From: Pyropia yezoensis
Lineage: Eukaryota > Rhodophyta > Bangiophyceae > Bangiales > Bangiaceae
Direction of reading: 5' to 3'
DNA length: 64,000 nucleotides
Assembly (NCBI GenBank): GCA_009829735.1
Contig: CM020619.1
Span: 28,298,063-28,362,062 of the forward strand
The notes under the pieces: model-generated
Told to the model about the DNA's origin: nothing
Database searches by the model: none
Seen by the model: the letters and a program-made list of their open reading frames with translations, nothing else
Part shown: positions 10,901 to 23,323 of the stretch, in pieces
How the letters are laid out: every line of letters starts with the position of its first letter
Numbering within the stretch: the stretch's first letter is position 1
Made by a program: the position numbers and the translations under genes

Positions 10901-12528
10901 ATCGCCGTCGCCACCCTCGTTTTCGGGGACACGCTGGCCGCAGTCGGTGCACCAGCCGCGCTCACGAAGACGGCGGCGGGTGGCCACGTCATCAGGGGTG
11001 AGAAACACGCCTGCACGTAGAGGCAGAAACACTGCATCGTACAGCGGGTCGTCCTCGTGCTGCAGGTACATGTGGAGGCGGATGCTGCGCGGGTAACTCA
11101 CTTCCGCGAGTGCCTTGTGCGCTCGCCTCACGTCGTCCTTGGCGCTTGTGCCGCCGTGCACAAGTTCCCTACGAACAATGATGAAAGAGTTGGGCGGCAC
11201 GACCAACGTCATGGGGATTACCAATTGGTCGCGTAAGGTGGGGTCGTCGGCTTCCCGCTGCAAGGCCAGCACGCTTCCCGGCCAGACGCGCAGAGAAAAT
11301 GCGTCTGCCCCAGACGCAAGAGCAAAAAAACTTCTCGTCAGAGGCATGTCGTACACAGGATCAGAGACCACCTGCACGTCATTGCCAGTGTCCTCGTCGT
11401 CGTCGGCGTGTTCTTCATCATCGTCCATAGTGCCGCTGGCACCTTGGGCCTCGTGCGAGGAGGAACCCTTGCGACGTTCGCTCCCGCCGGGCCCGCCACC
11501 ACCGCCACCACCGCGGCGACGCTGTCGGCACTCGGCGGACGACCAAACGGGCAAGTCCACGTGCGGAACCTGTGGCACTGCGCCGGCAGTCGTCAGGAGC
11601 ACCCTCGAGCCCGTCCGGGGAGCACGAACGCGAAGCGGTGGTAGTGCGTCTTTTTGGCTGCCGACAAAGGGCTGCTCGGCTGGTCCGGAGACGGGCCGCG
11701 TGGACGCGGCGGGAATCAGGCTCCGACCGGGTCGGGCGTAGGGCAGATGCGAGTGCTCTCGGCGTGCCGCTTCAACCCTCTGAAGGCCGCGAAGGACCTT
11801 GTACGCCAGGGCCACCATACCCACATCGGCCGCCAACTTGCACAGGTACAGGCTGTGGCGCTCGTTGTCGTCTGAGCTGCAGAGCGCGTCCACCCCTACG
11901 GTTAGCCGGCCGTGCCCATTGCTGGTGTGCTTGCGGTCCAGCGAATCAATGTTGGTGTTGATGATGGGCGACCACAGGTCATCCATGTGCAGCCCCTCGT
12001 CGTCTGCACCGGGGGGTGTAACACCCGCAACAGTACCGCGACCCCCAGCAGCGACGCGACCAGTGTCGTCCTTCCGACTGCACCTTGCACTGACACCCCG
12101 CCGCTGCCCCTGCTTGGCCCGTCTCGCCAGCTCTGCCTCCCCAGGAAACCTGCGCATGAGCTCGTGTAGCGTCGCGTCCACAACACTCAACACCCGTCCC
12201 GCCGAACCCGTGCCCGACTCCGCCCCAGGGCGGGCTTGCAGCCGCGAGGACTGCCCCGCCGCCGCATCGATACCGCCGCCCCCGCCGTCGTCGTCGGCCA
12301 TATGCATGACGGGCATACCTACGGCGGTGGCGCCCTGGAGAATAGCCCAGCCGCGCTCAAAAAGCTCGGTCGCAAGCACCGACGCTGCCGTCGTCTCCAA
12401 ACTGGACAATGCTTCCTCGAGGTGCGCCCCGTGGGCAGCAGCACCAGCAGGTCGGCCACCGCGGGCACGCGCGCCCGCGCCAACGCGACGGCAACGGGGG
12501 CGGGCGCGTCACCCTCAACCGCCCGCAT
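10431..12528 (-). CDS. 2-oxoglutarate/Fe(II) dioxygenase-like protein, N-terminal part; split by element B
   Basis: This is a host gene fragment with the layout of a 2OG-Fe(II) oxygenase: an N-terminal FERGWAIL segment, an HxD iron motif in PQVPHVDLP (about 11556-11564), a distal His in ELVHGG (about 11156), and an Arg in RLHMYL (about 11070). Together these would bind Fe(II) and 2-oxoglutarate. About 130 residues, including a poly-Gly and an acidic stretch, separate HxD and H. A Gly-Asp/Gly-Ser repeat tail follows. I choose ATG 12528, which needs one extra G in the GGGG run near 12433 to join the frames; otherwise no in-frame ATG exists upstream. Element B interrupts the gene at 10431 and the rest lies at 38122-38885. 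The family call is by motif only, and a DNA/RNA or protein substrate cannot be told. Confidence 0.5.
10745..10914. repeat. Hexanucleotide repeat coding a Gly-Asp/Gly-Ser tail
   Basis: Imperfect GTCGCC (minus strand GGCGAC) hexamers fill this stretch, interspersed with GCTGCC units. On the minus strand they encode alternating Gly-Asp, then Gly-Gly-Ser-Asp repeats in the tail of the dioxygenase-like protein. Hexamer units keep the frame when copy number changes. Confidence 0.8.
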
Positions 12529-14053
12529 GCCCCCACAACGTACACATTAAACCAGCAGCCAATTGCAGTGTGCCTTTTCGGACGCCGCGCTGCCGCTGCT
12601 ACCGGGCACACGCAACAGACGGAGGTGGGGGGAAGGGAGAGGGTGAAGAGGGGGGGGGGGGGGGGGGGAGGGGGGACGGGGGGGGCGGGACGGGGGGGGA
12701 GGAGGGCGGCGGCAGCAGGTGCGGCGGCGGCGGCGGCGGCAGCAGCGGCGGCGGTGGCGGAGGCGGCGGCGGCGGTGGCGGCGGCGGCCGTGGCGGCGGC
12801 GGCGGTGGCGGCGGTGGCGGCGGCGGCGGTGGCGGCGACCGCCACTGTTGCCGTCGCTTTGGTGCCGGCGTTGCTGTCGCCGCCGCCCTGCCCCGCAGGC
12901 GGCTGCGGCGGGCGCCCGTCGAATGGTCCGGGGGGGGGGGGAGGACAGCTGCAGCACGCGGCGGGGGTGGAAGCGTGCGCGGCCGGGCGCCCACGTCGGG
13001 GTGGGGCGTTTGCCGCCTGCCGGCGACAAGGTGGCGTAGGCGGCACCTGGGTGGGGGGGGGGGGGGTGGGAGGGGGGGGGGGGCTCCACTGCTCATGATG
13101 CCAATCCGACTTAACTTGCGGCCAGGAGCAATCTGATATTACCAATACGTGGACCAACCAAACGGCGTTAGCGCGACAACAAGCATGGCCGCTTCAGAAC
13201 GAGCTTCGCAAATAAGATAATCCTCCATGAGAATGCTCGTTGCTGAAAGTATCTATTATCCGCAGTCCGAAGCGCACAGGAGAGAGGACAAAAATCGCAA
13301 TACGTCAGCCGCACGGCTGCTATTTACGTACTCTTTTGAGAAGACTGCCTTCAGCATGCACGGGCCCGGAAGACACCAAGGAACACTTCCACCGGGTTAT
13401 GTACAGGCTGCTGCGTGCAATAGACGCTTCACCAGATCGATGTTCTATGCGCTATGGAGTCCACCTTTAAGAACTCCCTATCGTCAGCCGTCACCGCCGC
13501 CGCCGCCGCTGCCGTCGCCGCGGGCGTCGGTCCCACCCCCCTCAGGCAGGCGGGGTGGCGGCGGCCTCCCGCAGTGGACGCGCGCGTAGCGGCGGTCGCC
13601 GTGAGGTGGTCCGACCAGCCGCTCTGAGTTCCGTAGGGGTTGACGACGATGCGTTCATAGGTACGCTGTGTGCCAGCGCTCTCGAGTGTGATATATACCA
13701 AGCAAAAGAAGCAAACGACCCCAGTCACACACTCCTGAGTACAGATACTGTGCAGCCTACAGGCTGCGCAGGGCTATCATCAACGCACGGCCTCGTGCGA
13801 GCCCCCACCCCCCGACCCCGTCCTCCTCGTCCTCCTCATCGGGAGGGCGTCCATAAAAAGCTCCTCATGTCTCCCCCCCGCCCTTTCAACGTCTTGACAA
13901 CCACACCCCCACGCCAAGCGCACCGCGACACCCAACAAGGGGCGCTGTGCCCACCCCCCGTCCCGCCCTGGCCGCTGGGTGCGGCCCGCCATGGCGCTCC
14001 CGGCGCGCGTTCTCCGACGACGGCGGGCCGTGCCCGGGGGGTCGCCCTGGCAG
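12529..14053. other. GC-rich intergenic region with G-runs and GGC repeats
   Basis: This stretch lies upstream of the dioxygenase-like gene. It has a 19-G run at 12650-12668, GGC/GGT triplet repeats at 12719-12838, and further G runs at 13053-13066 and 13072-13083. These could form G-quadruplexes. The frames here give only poly-Gly/Ala/Pro/Arg and are not convincing proteins. The part from 13338 is repeated at 54151 onward. Any promoter of the minus-strand gene would lie in the left half. Confidence 0.6.
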
Positions 14054-14865
14054 TCACTCGTCCATGCTGCGGCAGATGAATACGATTAGCGACATCCAGC
14101 AGGGGCGGGCCAGCCCCGCCGGCGTAGCCCACCCTACCAGCTTACCCCGCGCATTGTACACAGAGGCGGTGCCGGCGGGGGGCACCGGCTCGCCGGGGGC
14201 CTCCTCCCCAGCCGCCACCGTCTTCCACGGGGTCCACGACGGGCCCCACTCGACGGCGCTCCTTAGCGATGACGACCACTGCGGCTGCTGCGTCCAGCCC
14301 CCGCCGGCGGCGGAGGGCGCGGGGGGATGCACCGCCGCCGCGGCGTGCGCGCGCGCCGCCACCACCGCCGCAGCCGCCGCCGCGGCCGCCACCGCCGCTG
14401 ACGCCGCCGCCGCTTCCGCTGCCACCGCCGCCGCCGGTTGCGCTGGCGCTATGGCTGCTAGCGGCGGCTCAGGGACGGCGGCGGTGGTGCTCGACGTCGC
14501 AGGCAGACCCCCGGGCGGCGCCGGCGCAGCCACCTCCGTCAGGGACCGCGCGGGGTTTTGTGCGTCATCCGGTGTCGGCACCGGCCCTGGGAGGGGCACG
14601 CCCGCTTGCGGGGCGTCCACCGCCGCCGCCGCCGCCGTCGCCGTCGCCGTCACGGTCGCCGTCTCGGCCGCGGGCGACACCCCGCCCGCGGGGGCCACGA
14701 CGCCCCCGCCCTGGGCGTCTGCGCCTTGATACCACGCCGCGCGCTCGTCGGGGGTGGCGTACGGGAGGATGGCCACCGGGCTGGCCGGACGGGGCGCCGG
14801 CACTACGACCGCAGCGGCAGCCGTCCCCGCCACCCGCCCCGACGGCGGCGCCCCGCCGCCGCCGC

Positions 14866-14915
<50 letters not shown>

Positions 14916-15850
14916 ACGCCACCGCGCCCGTTGGCGCGCACGGCCACTGGCGTCGCCACCACTGCCGGGGGAGACCCGCTTGCCGACACGCCCGCGGACC
15001 ACGCAACGGGGGCGGCGTGGACGCCCCTTGGGGAGGCGCCCAACGACATGGGCGGCGGCGGGGTCGGCGACCGCAGGAGATGGGGAGAGCCCAGCGCGTT
15101 CGGGTTGCCCCAGCTGCTTGCGGGGCGGATCGGGAAGGGGGCGCGGTGGGTGCTGCTGCCCAGCGTGTAGATGGTGGGCGGTGGGGGGGGGGTGTGCGGA
15201 CCGCGCGGGGGGTGGCCGTTGCCGTTGGCGGTGGGCGCCGGGGAGTGGCGGGCGGGCGTGCCACGCGGGGGCGCGCGGGAGGACGCCATCCTTGGACTTG
15301 AGGTTGTCCACGCCCCCTCTGGGGGAGCGGCAAGATTGGTCTTGGTGGTGAGCGCGTTGACGGCGGGCGTCCGCAGGTCCGTACGGGTGCAAGGCAAAGG
15401 CGAGAGGGAGGGGCCACAGCTGTGGAGGTAGTGCGCAAGTCGAGGGTGGAGCAGGGGGAAGGGTGGTCGGAAGCGGGGCCAGCGGAGCTGGTGACGGGGA
15501 AGAGATTGGGGACGGGACGGGCACCACCAGCGGCGGGGTAGAGGGAGCTTATGTAGGCGCCGGTGGCTGGGTTCCGGCATCCGCCCCCGCTGTTTTGGCG
15601 TGCCGACGCCCGCTGGTCGAGGGCCTTCTGGGGCGGAGAGGCAGCCACGAGGAGCGCGCGCGCCACCCTCCCCTCCCGTTGCCCCGCACGCCCACGCTCG
15701 CAGTAGCTGCCCCGTGTCTCCACTGACCGCCCCGCAGACGGCGTTCGCTGGCGCCCACGCTTGCGGGGGTAGGGACAGGCGAGGGGGGCGAGGTACTTGC
15801 GGGGAGCACCCCCGCCCCCCCCCAAACTGCCCCTCCCCAACCCCCCGCAC
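14054..15850 (-). CDS. Low-complexity reading frame, unknown (598 codons)
   Basis: A long open frame rich in Pro, Ala, Gly and Ser, with poly-Gly from GGC repeats near 14860-14925 and poly-Ala near 14330-14420. Its C-terminal 40 residues are more complex, ending in a hydrophobic stretch (CWMSLIVFICRSMDE). I recognise no domain. The frame lies about 2 kb downstream of the kinase gene on the same strand. In the second copy (54863-56649) several one-base differences break it. GC-rich repeats readily give long open frames by chance, so the coding status is doubtful. Confidence 0.3.
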
Positions 15851-17853
15851 CCGGCTCTCTCTCCTCCGCTGCTCTCAGATCCCATAGCCGTCGTACACCC
15901 CCCTACCGCGGTCCTTCCCTCCCGCCACACAGTCGCGCAATGAGGAGCTGTGGGGGAGCCGCCAGTGTGCCATGGCACATCCTTGCATGCCTCCCCAACG
16001 GATCTCTCCCTGAAGGACGGGGGGCGGGGTGGCCTGCCGAGCGCTACGGACGGGGGGGCCCTCCCCAGCGACCATACGCGAGCGCGAGACTGTCGCGCCT
16101 TGGCAGTCGCCCGTGGTGTGGTCAAGGGGGGGGGGGGGGGGGGGGGTCTACGGGCAGCCTCCCGCAGCGGCGCTTGCAAGACCGCCCAAGCAGCCGGCCG
16201 GCTGGCGGGACGGATGTGACGGGGTCGGCGCAGTGGAACCGAGAGGTGGGCGAAAAAAAGTGTCGGGCGTAGGCCTGCGGCTGTAGTGGGAGGGGGAGAA
16301 GGGTACGGCAGGCCCCCCACACAACGCTAGGCGCTCTCAGTAGGTGGGGGGAAATCTCTTTGCGAGGCGCTCGGAGGGGGAGAGACGGGAGGCCCCCACG
16401 CAGCGGCGTGGGCGCCCCCTCCACTTGGGCAACAGCGGAAGCGGTACGCCTTCTTCTGACGGGCTCGCCAACAGGATCCACACCGACAGGCTGTTGGGGG
16501 GCGTCTGGGGGCGTGCCCCGCCGCCGCCGCCGCACGGCAAAGGGAGTGGCGACGAACGGCACCCCCCCCCACCCCCCCCCTCCCCTTCCACCCTACCTCT
16601 TCCATACGTGGGTAGGGGCTCTGGGGGGGTTGCCCCGCCAGAGCCGCTTTGTGGCGGAAGGCCGGCACTGGCGGGCGCAGTGCTCTCCTCCACACGCCCC
16701 CTCATCAGGGTTCATCCATCTCTTCCCCCCCCCCCCCCCCCTCTTTGTTCCTGTCCACAGAGGCGGCAGTGATCGACCGGGGCGGTCAGCTCGACGTGAA
16801 GGGCACACAGTCCCTCTGGGCTGGAGGGGCGCGGGGGGGCGCCGGCGACAGTCGTCGCGGTCCCAACGGGCCGAAGCCGGGGCGGGCGGGGCGCGCCCCG
16901 CGGGCGACGCGCCCCCGCCGGCGCGATTTTGACTTTGCAATTCAATCAAATAAATTTGCGAGGGGGGTTGGGGAGGCGCCCCTTCCCTATCCCGGATCCT
17001 GTGATCAAAGTGGGAATGGCCACGCCAGCACAACTGGGGGACCACTGGTCCCGACCTGGAGGATGGAGCACCCACCAGAACGAGAAGAAAGAGCCATCCC
17101 AGAAGAGAAAACAGACGTGAGGCCCATTCGTTCAGAAGTGTTCCTTGAGTTCGTGTTCTGTCTCTCTCCTCTTGTGTCACGCCGTCTTGGGCCGCATCGT
17201 AGCCGGCCCACCCCACTCCTGTTCTTGGCTTGCCCCCTTGCGGCACCCTCAGGCTCCTCCGTTCTGCCCTGCCGAGCGAGCGCACGCCGAACCGGGGAAC
17301 AGTCGCAGTGGTGCGGCCGGCCGCGCGAGTGGGGTGGCCGCCGCGGCCCGCGGAACCGGGGCGCATGGGGGCGGCGGTGCTCTGCCGGTGACGCTGCAGC
17401 TGAGCCCTGCTGGGCTCTCAGCCCTATCCTCGACGGATCTTGACTTGGAGGCCAACGCGATGCGGAGGGAGTGGACGCCAGGAGGGGACACTTGCTGCGG
17501 CGGTGGCTGGCTGGCGCCACGTCTATCGAGACCTCTTTCGATGCCGACGTGCTCCTGGGTGGGGTGGGAGTGTGTGTGTGAAAGGGATCACTTTGGGGGG
17601 TATGCGCACCAGCCGCCAGAGGAACGCTCGAGTAGGGCCAATACATGAGAGCGCACATACTGCGTGCGCACGGTTCGCGTCCAGGCCCGCCAGGACGCAA
17701 GTTCCCATAGGGCCGACAGAACTCAAGGCCGGCAATGGACGCATACAAACATACAAAAAGAAAACAACATGCCCTCGAAAGAGTGACCAGTGGAACTGCG
17801 CCCGGGCCCCTCTCTCCCCCCTCTCCCACGTGCACACCTCACTCAGTCACCTC
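15851..17853. other. GC-rich spacer downstream of the kinase gene
   Basis: No convincing gene is visible. The stretch contains a 21-G run (16126-16146) and a 17-C run (16725-16741), a low-GC patch near 16930-16960, and pyrimidine-rich blocks. It would include the 3' UTR and terminator of the kinase gene at its right end. Confidence 0.5.
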
Positions 17854-20800
17854 TCAGTAGTGCCGATGGAGAGCCTCCCTCTTCAAGCTGAAGTCAGAGA
17901 AAGGGTTGTCCTGGTCCCCACGGTCGTCCAGGGCCGCGTCATTGTCCCCATCGTCGGCCATGGCCGGCGCATCAGTGTCGGCCAGCTCGTCCCGCGCAGG
18001 CGGGATGATGGGTGGCACCTCGTTGCGGATGAGGGCAAAGTTTACCCCCTGGAACCACCGTGCCGCTTTGATCTCCGACGCCCCGTTCTCGGCGCCAAGA
18101 CGCTTTTCTGGCTCGCGCCGCAGCAGCTTTTTCACCACAGACTTGCAGTCGGATGACACGGGCACCGACTCGGGCCACTTGAGCGGCGACGACAAGATGT
18201 TGGCAAACGTGTCGTCCGCGCAGGAGCCCTTGAACGGCGTCGAACCAGTCAGCATCTGCGAGGTACAAAGAGGAAGCGGGTGGCACCATAAAAGGGGCCC
18301 CACGCCCGGCCAGACAAGACGGGCAGCAGCGCAAGGCAGAAAACAAGAACACGATGATAACCGTAAGTGACTGACCAGCAGGCGGTAGGATACATCATGA
18401 CGATGCCGTGGCTGATGCAAGGAATACCACACAAGACAGAGTAGTTAGAGCACTCAGGCATCCCAAACCCAAAACGTACCTCCCAAATGAGAATCCCCAG
18501 CGTCCACCAGTCCACCGCGCTCGTTTGCCCGACGCCGTTTACAACCTCTGTGTGACACATACAGCACAGGTACCCAGAGGAGAGCGAACAACGGTAACGG
18601 TGACACATCAACGTTAGCAAGCTGCCCATCACAACACAGGAAGCTGCAATCCGCGCAGTCCAGAGAGGTGCACAATCAGAAGAAGAATGCCTCTACGAAG
18701 TAGCGCCATGAAGCAGAGAGGAATGACCGGCACCAGGAGCAAACAGGAACGTACCAGGACTGATATACTCCTCCGTCCTGTGTCAAGAACGCGCAAACAG
18801 AAGAAAAGCGCAGAGGTGCACACAGCAACATTGGCCACAACACACCAGTGGAACCGCCAATGTTAGACACTGAGGAAGACATAACAATCCCCAGGCATAC
18901 ACGCACGCCCACCCACCTCATCCATGGCCCAAGCTTCAAGGGTACATATGCGAACTCCTTGCGCTAGACTGACGTACCCGACAAACGAATTGGTTTGGTA
19001 GGGCAAGACCGGCTCCGAGTTGACAATATCCAGGTTCACCAGGCTGGACGACGAGCCACGCGACTTGGACAGCGACAGCGACCGCTTGATCTTGTCCGAC
19101 AACCGCATCTGTTGTTGGATGATGCGGGGGCCCACGGGGTGAGCCTGCTTGCTCAGGTCAAAGTCCCCCACCGCAATGTGGCCGTTGGCCCGCATGAGGA
19201 TGTTCTCAGGCTTCTGTGGAGTTTCAAAAAGGGAGAGCAAAATGCGCGAGCGTGAAGACAACACAGCCAAGATAAAAAACTGTTAAGACCACCTCAAAAG
19301 CCAAGCAGCAGTCACAGCCTCCACCACGTCACCCCAACGGACCACAGCGCACCGCACAGCGCACCCTCAACACTGGGTACCCAACCCCTTCCCACCCTGT
19401 GCAACACCGAGCCTCACCAACGTACCAAGTCTCTGTAGATGAAGCCCATGTGGTGCAGGTACTCAAGCGCCAGCGTCACCTCTGCAGCATAAAATCGTGC
19501 CGCATCCTCCCGCAGACGCTTGTTGGGCTGCCGCTGCAGCACCTTGAAGAACTCCCCCCCCGCTGCATACTCCATCACAAAGCATAGCCGCGACGACGTC
19601 TGGAAGGAAGCAAACATCGTGATGATGAACGGGTGGTTAGCGGTTGCCAGGATCTCGCGCTCAGTCAGGACGCGCTTCACCTTATTGCGCGCTATCATCT
19701 CCTCCTTGGTCAGCCTGCGCCCGAGAATAGGGGCAGAGGATCAACGCGCGCAAAGCAAAAGCAAGTGAAAAGCCGTGGACGGTACGCATACGCATAACAA
19801 GACGGGGGAAAGCATGAGATGGTACGAGAAACGTTAGTAACGTCGGAACCCTTGCACAATAGAGCCAAACACCATGCGTGCGGACAAGCCCATAGTATCA
19901 TCTCCCATCCACCGACCAAAGCAGCGTCCCACAACGTACACTCTGCACAACCGCAAAAGGGAGTTGCAAGCCCAGTTCAGGTGCCCAGCAGCCAGCAAAG
20001 GCATAAGACACACAGCCAGTCCAGGACAAACACGAAACATCCAGTTAGCATGTACCCACCAAGGCAACATTCATCACAACGGCCGGTACCTCTGTGCATC
20101 TCTCAAAGCGACTTCCGGTAGTTGACAAATAGCGCCGCTGCCAACCCCGCCCCCCCTCCACCATCAGTTACAGGCCCCACTCCACCCGCCACGTACTTCA
20201 TCGCGTAGAGCTTGGTCGTGCCCTTGAGCAGCACCAGATACACCCGTCCAATCCCCCCCCGCCCAAGCAGCCGCAGGCGCGTAAAGTGGCGGGGCCCCAC
20301 CTGCGCCTCCTCCACCGGAAACATCTCCGACGCGGGCATCGCCGACCGCGCTAGCACCTCCTCCTTCTTCATCTGAGTGAAGACCGACGGCTGCCGCAGG
20401 AGAGCGTCCGACCCGGGGAGAGGAGCAGACAGCGGGGTTGGTCCAAAGCTTCCGCCGCCGCCAATACCAAGTCCTAGCAGGCTCCCGCTGCCATTGCTCG
20501 CCCCCACCTGCAAAGAGGATGAGCTGGACAGGGGTGTACGTGGGCGGTCACGCTCCCGGTCGCGTTCGCTCCCGCCACTGCCCCGGGTGGCGCCGCGTGG
20601 GGAGGCCGCCGACTTCAATGGCGGCGGCGACAGCGGCGGCATGGGCAGCGCTGGCAGCACGGGTGGGCCGCGCAGAGTGCTGGCGCCGCCGCCACCACCA
20701 TCCCCGCCACCCCCGCCGACGTCGCCACGGTCGCTGCCTAGCTCCCCCCAGCCCTCGCTGGTGGTACCCGGAAAGCTCCCGCCGCCGCCGATAAACCGCG

Positions 20801-21217
20801 CCGCCGACGAGGAGGACTTGCCCGCACTCCCGCTCCCGCGACGCCGCGGGCTGGTGGTGCCACTCCCGCCGCCGCCCCCACCGCTGCCGCCTGCGCCGCC
20901 GCTGCTGCCGGCCCGGGTGTAGTGGCCAAGGCCGGTGCCGACCCCCCCCAACGCGCTGCCGCCTCTGCCGTCGCGAGACAATGGCACCGCCGCCAGCGAC
21001 TCGGCGTCCGTCGCCCAGTTCGCGGCCGACACCGCAGCGGGCGAGGCGGATGCACTGAGCGGGGAGCGTGCAGAGCCCACCCGACGGAGGGTGCTGCCCA
21101 CCCCGGGGCCGCCGCCGCCGCCACCACCGCCACCACCACCACTACCACCGCCGCCACCACCACCGCCGCCGCCGCTGCGGGGCCCGCTGCCCGGCCCTGT
21201 GACGCCGCACTCGCCAT
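17854..21217 (-). CDS. AGC-family protein kinase (AGCVIII/Fpk1-Nrc2-like), six exons
   Basis: This is a Ser/Thr kinase gene. Exons by my reading: 21217-20197, 19714-19426, 19213-18978, 18777-18755, 18547-18480, 18255-17854. All five introns begin GTACGT and end CAG, and their phases join correctly. The N-terminal ~290 residues are Gly/Ser/Pro-rich. The catalytic domain has [24 protein letters not shown] across an intron, DFD in place of DFG, a roughly 35-residue insert, NSFVG|TEEYISP|EV, and [14 protein letters not shown]. The C-terminal tail holds NPFSDFS, resembling the hydrophobic motif. DFD plus the insert is typical of plant phototropin/PINOID-type and fungal Nrc2/Fpk1 kinases. No LOV domain is seen. 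One G is missing near 21180 relative to the second copy, which puts the first codons out of frame here; copy 2 (58648-62012) is intact. Confidence 0.9.
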
Positions 21218-23323
21218 GGCCCCGGACGGGCCCCGCACCCCCACGGGGGCGAGGGGGGCGCGGAAAGCGGAGCGGGGGGAGGAGACGGGGCGGAGGGGAG
21301 CAGGGGTGCGCCACGCAGAACGACGCAAGGGGGGAAGCCAGGGGCGGGAGGCACGCGTGTCGGTCACGTCACACCAAACGTTGGCGATCCAACGGGCCGC
21401 GTGTGGGAAGCGACGATGGCAGGGGCGTGCACCCGCGCCAGGACCCCACCGCGGCACAGCTCGGCCAACAGACACGGTGGCGGCCTCCCACCGTCGCGGA
21501 GAACAAAGAAGGGAATACCCAGGAAATGCGAGGCAGACGGGCAGGAAACGCGCGCGGGTGCGTTGGGACGGCCGCAGCCGGGGGTCGGGGAAGAGCGTCG
21601 CCAAGGGAGGTGGGGGGGGGGGGATGACGCACGCCGGGCTCGCCGTCGGTGGGGCACAGGACTCTCCGCCAACGACCCGCCGGTCAGTGCGGCGGGTGAT
21701 GGGCCGACTCGGTCCGTTGGGCAGCGCCCCTCCCACCACCCCCGGCCTGCGACACCAGCCCGGGTCGCCGCGGTGGCGGTGCACGGCGCTCGACGGCGGG
21801 GGGGGGGCGCGGCTCCCGCGGCCCGCGCCGGGCACACGACCTTCTCTCTGATGGGGCGCCGCGCGAGAACCCCAGCTGCTCACGCGTGCCGAGCACCCCC
21901 GAGGGCCGGCAGCAAAGGGGCCCCCACGGCAGCGCTGGGGAACCCCCGCAGTGGAGATTTGCGAGGGAGAGAGAGGAGCGCTGTGCGGAGGAGGGAGGGG
22001 GGGCCGGGGGGGTGAGAGGGTCGCTTGCTTGTGACGGGGAGGCTGCGCTTGGCCCACGCTGGCCGCGTCGGCGGTTTGCAGGGCAGTCACGGGCGGCCGT
22101 CTCAGACATCGACGCCACCACGCGGTCGTCGTTTCTCTTCGCACGGGCCTGGCGGCGGTGGGAGTGAGGAGTTGAGCCACGGCGGCGGTGGCGGCGCCGG
22201 CGGCGGTGGCACATCTGGCCAGAAGTGACCCCGTGGCCCCCTGACCTGGGAGCGGTGGAGGGGGTGACAGCCCCATTCTGGAGGAGCACGCGCGCGGGGC
22301 CGGCAGCTGCAGACCGGGAACAGACGCACCTCCTCAACGACCCAGCTACGCAACGTGGCCCCTCGTTCGAGAATTCCCGGCCCCCCCCCCACCACATCTC
22401 CCCAACAACAGGCTCGCTCGGAGGAGGAGAGCGCCCATGCGAATGTGGCTTGCAGGGAGGGGCCCCACCCAAACGACACGCAAGGCCCCTGTCTAACGGC
22501 AGGCGACCAGGTCGGGGCAGCACCCGTGCAGCTGCTGTGACAATGGATGGGTGGCCGAGAAGCTGCTCCTCCCCCCACAGAAAGACGCTTGTGGGGCACA
22601 TGTTCGGGGCACATGCGAGGCGCGATGAGGCAGTTGGTTGGTGGTGGCAGTGCATGCCACTCGAGAGGACAAGAGCCGCCGAGGTTGTCGCGCATGCGCG
22701 CTGGCCGGCGGCCTTGACCGTGATCCGCGGGGCCCCCACACATCTGGTGATTTTTCTCTCGCCACCTCTGGTTCTGCGTCGTTGTGGGCGAGTTGCCGCG
22801 CGACCCGCAACAGTGATTGGGCGGGGGGCCGCCGCTTTCCTTTGGCGACGCCGCCGCTTCGGTCGAGGCCCGGCGGACGCCGCGGACCACCGGCGTGCAC
22901 GCCGGGCAGCGGTGGCCCGCGGTCAATGGCGTGGGGTGGGGCTGGAGGCCGGCCGCGGTTGGCGGGCCACGGCAGGGGCCGGCAGGCCGCCTTCCTGGTT
23001 GTCAGCCAGCCATATGGCTGAGCCACCCGTGTCACTCCCACACCGTCCCGCTGCGGCGGCCCGGATGTCACGCGTGGGGCCAACTCGCGCTGAGCCAACG
23101 AGGAATGGAGTTAAAGTCAAGAATTGCTGGATCAGATGCAGTTGTCTAGCACACGAATGATGACGTGACGCGAATGCAGGGTCCACGTGTTCGCACCGCA
23201 GAGCCTCATGACTTTCCATATGCGTAGGAGGTCGGAAAGGAGCGCTGTGCGCGTCGCCGCCGAGGAGGGACCGTCCGACTCAGGCGCTGCGGAGTAGTCG
23301 GCGGATGCACAACCCACAGGGTA
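21218..23323. other. GC-rich region upstream of the kinase gene
   Basis: This stretch would hold the kinase promoter and 5' UTR near 21218. Open frames are long on both strands but rich in Arg/Pro/Gly and differ between the two copies (for example a missing base near 21700 and near 22730), so none is supported. G runs occur at 21612-21622 and a C run at 22380-22390. Confidence 0.45.

Larger units (their letters stand above)
13338..23202. repeat. About 9.9-kb segment duplicated at 54151-64000 (copy 1)
   Basis: This whole segment recurs in direct orientation at 54151-64000. The offset drifts from 40813 to 40798, so the second copy is 15 bp shorter overall. Differences noticed are mostly homopolymer lengths and isolated one-base indels. 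The second copy begins at a gap and ends with the window, so its true limits are unknown. An allelic or redundant contig is more likely than a recent genomic duplication. Confidence 0.9.

Noticed and set aside
12357..13157. Long poly-Gly, poly-Ala, poly-Pro and poly-Arg frames
   Set aside because: They are six-frame translations of GGC/GCC repeats and G runs, with no complex segment.
22102..22926. Minus-strand frame upstream of the kinase as a separate gene
   Set aside because: It is Pro/Arg/Cys-biased, differs in frame between the two copies, and shows no domain.
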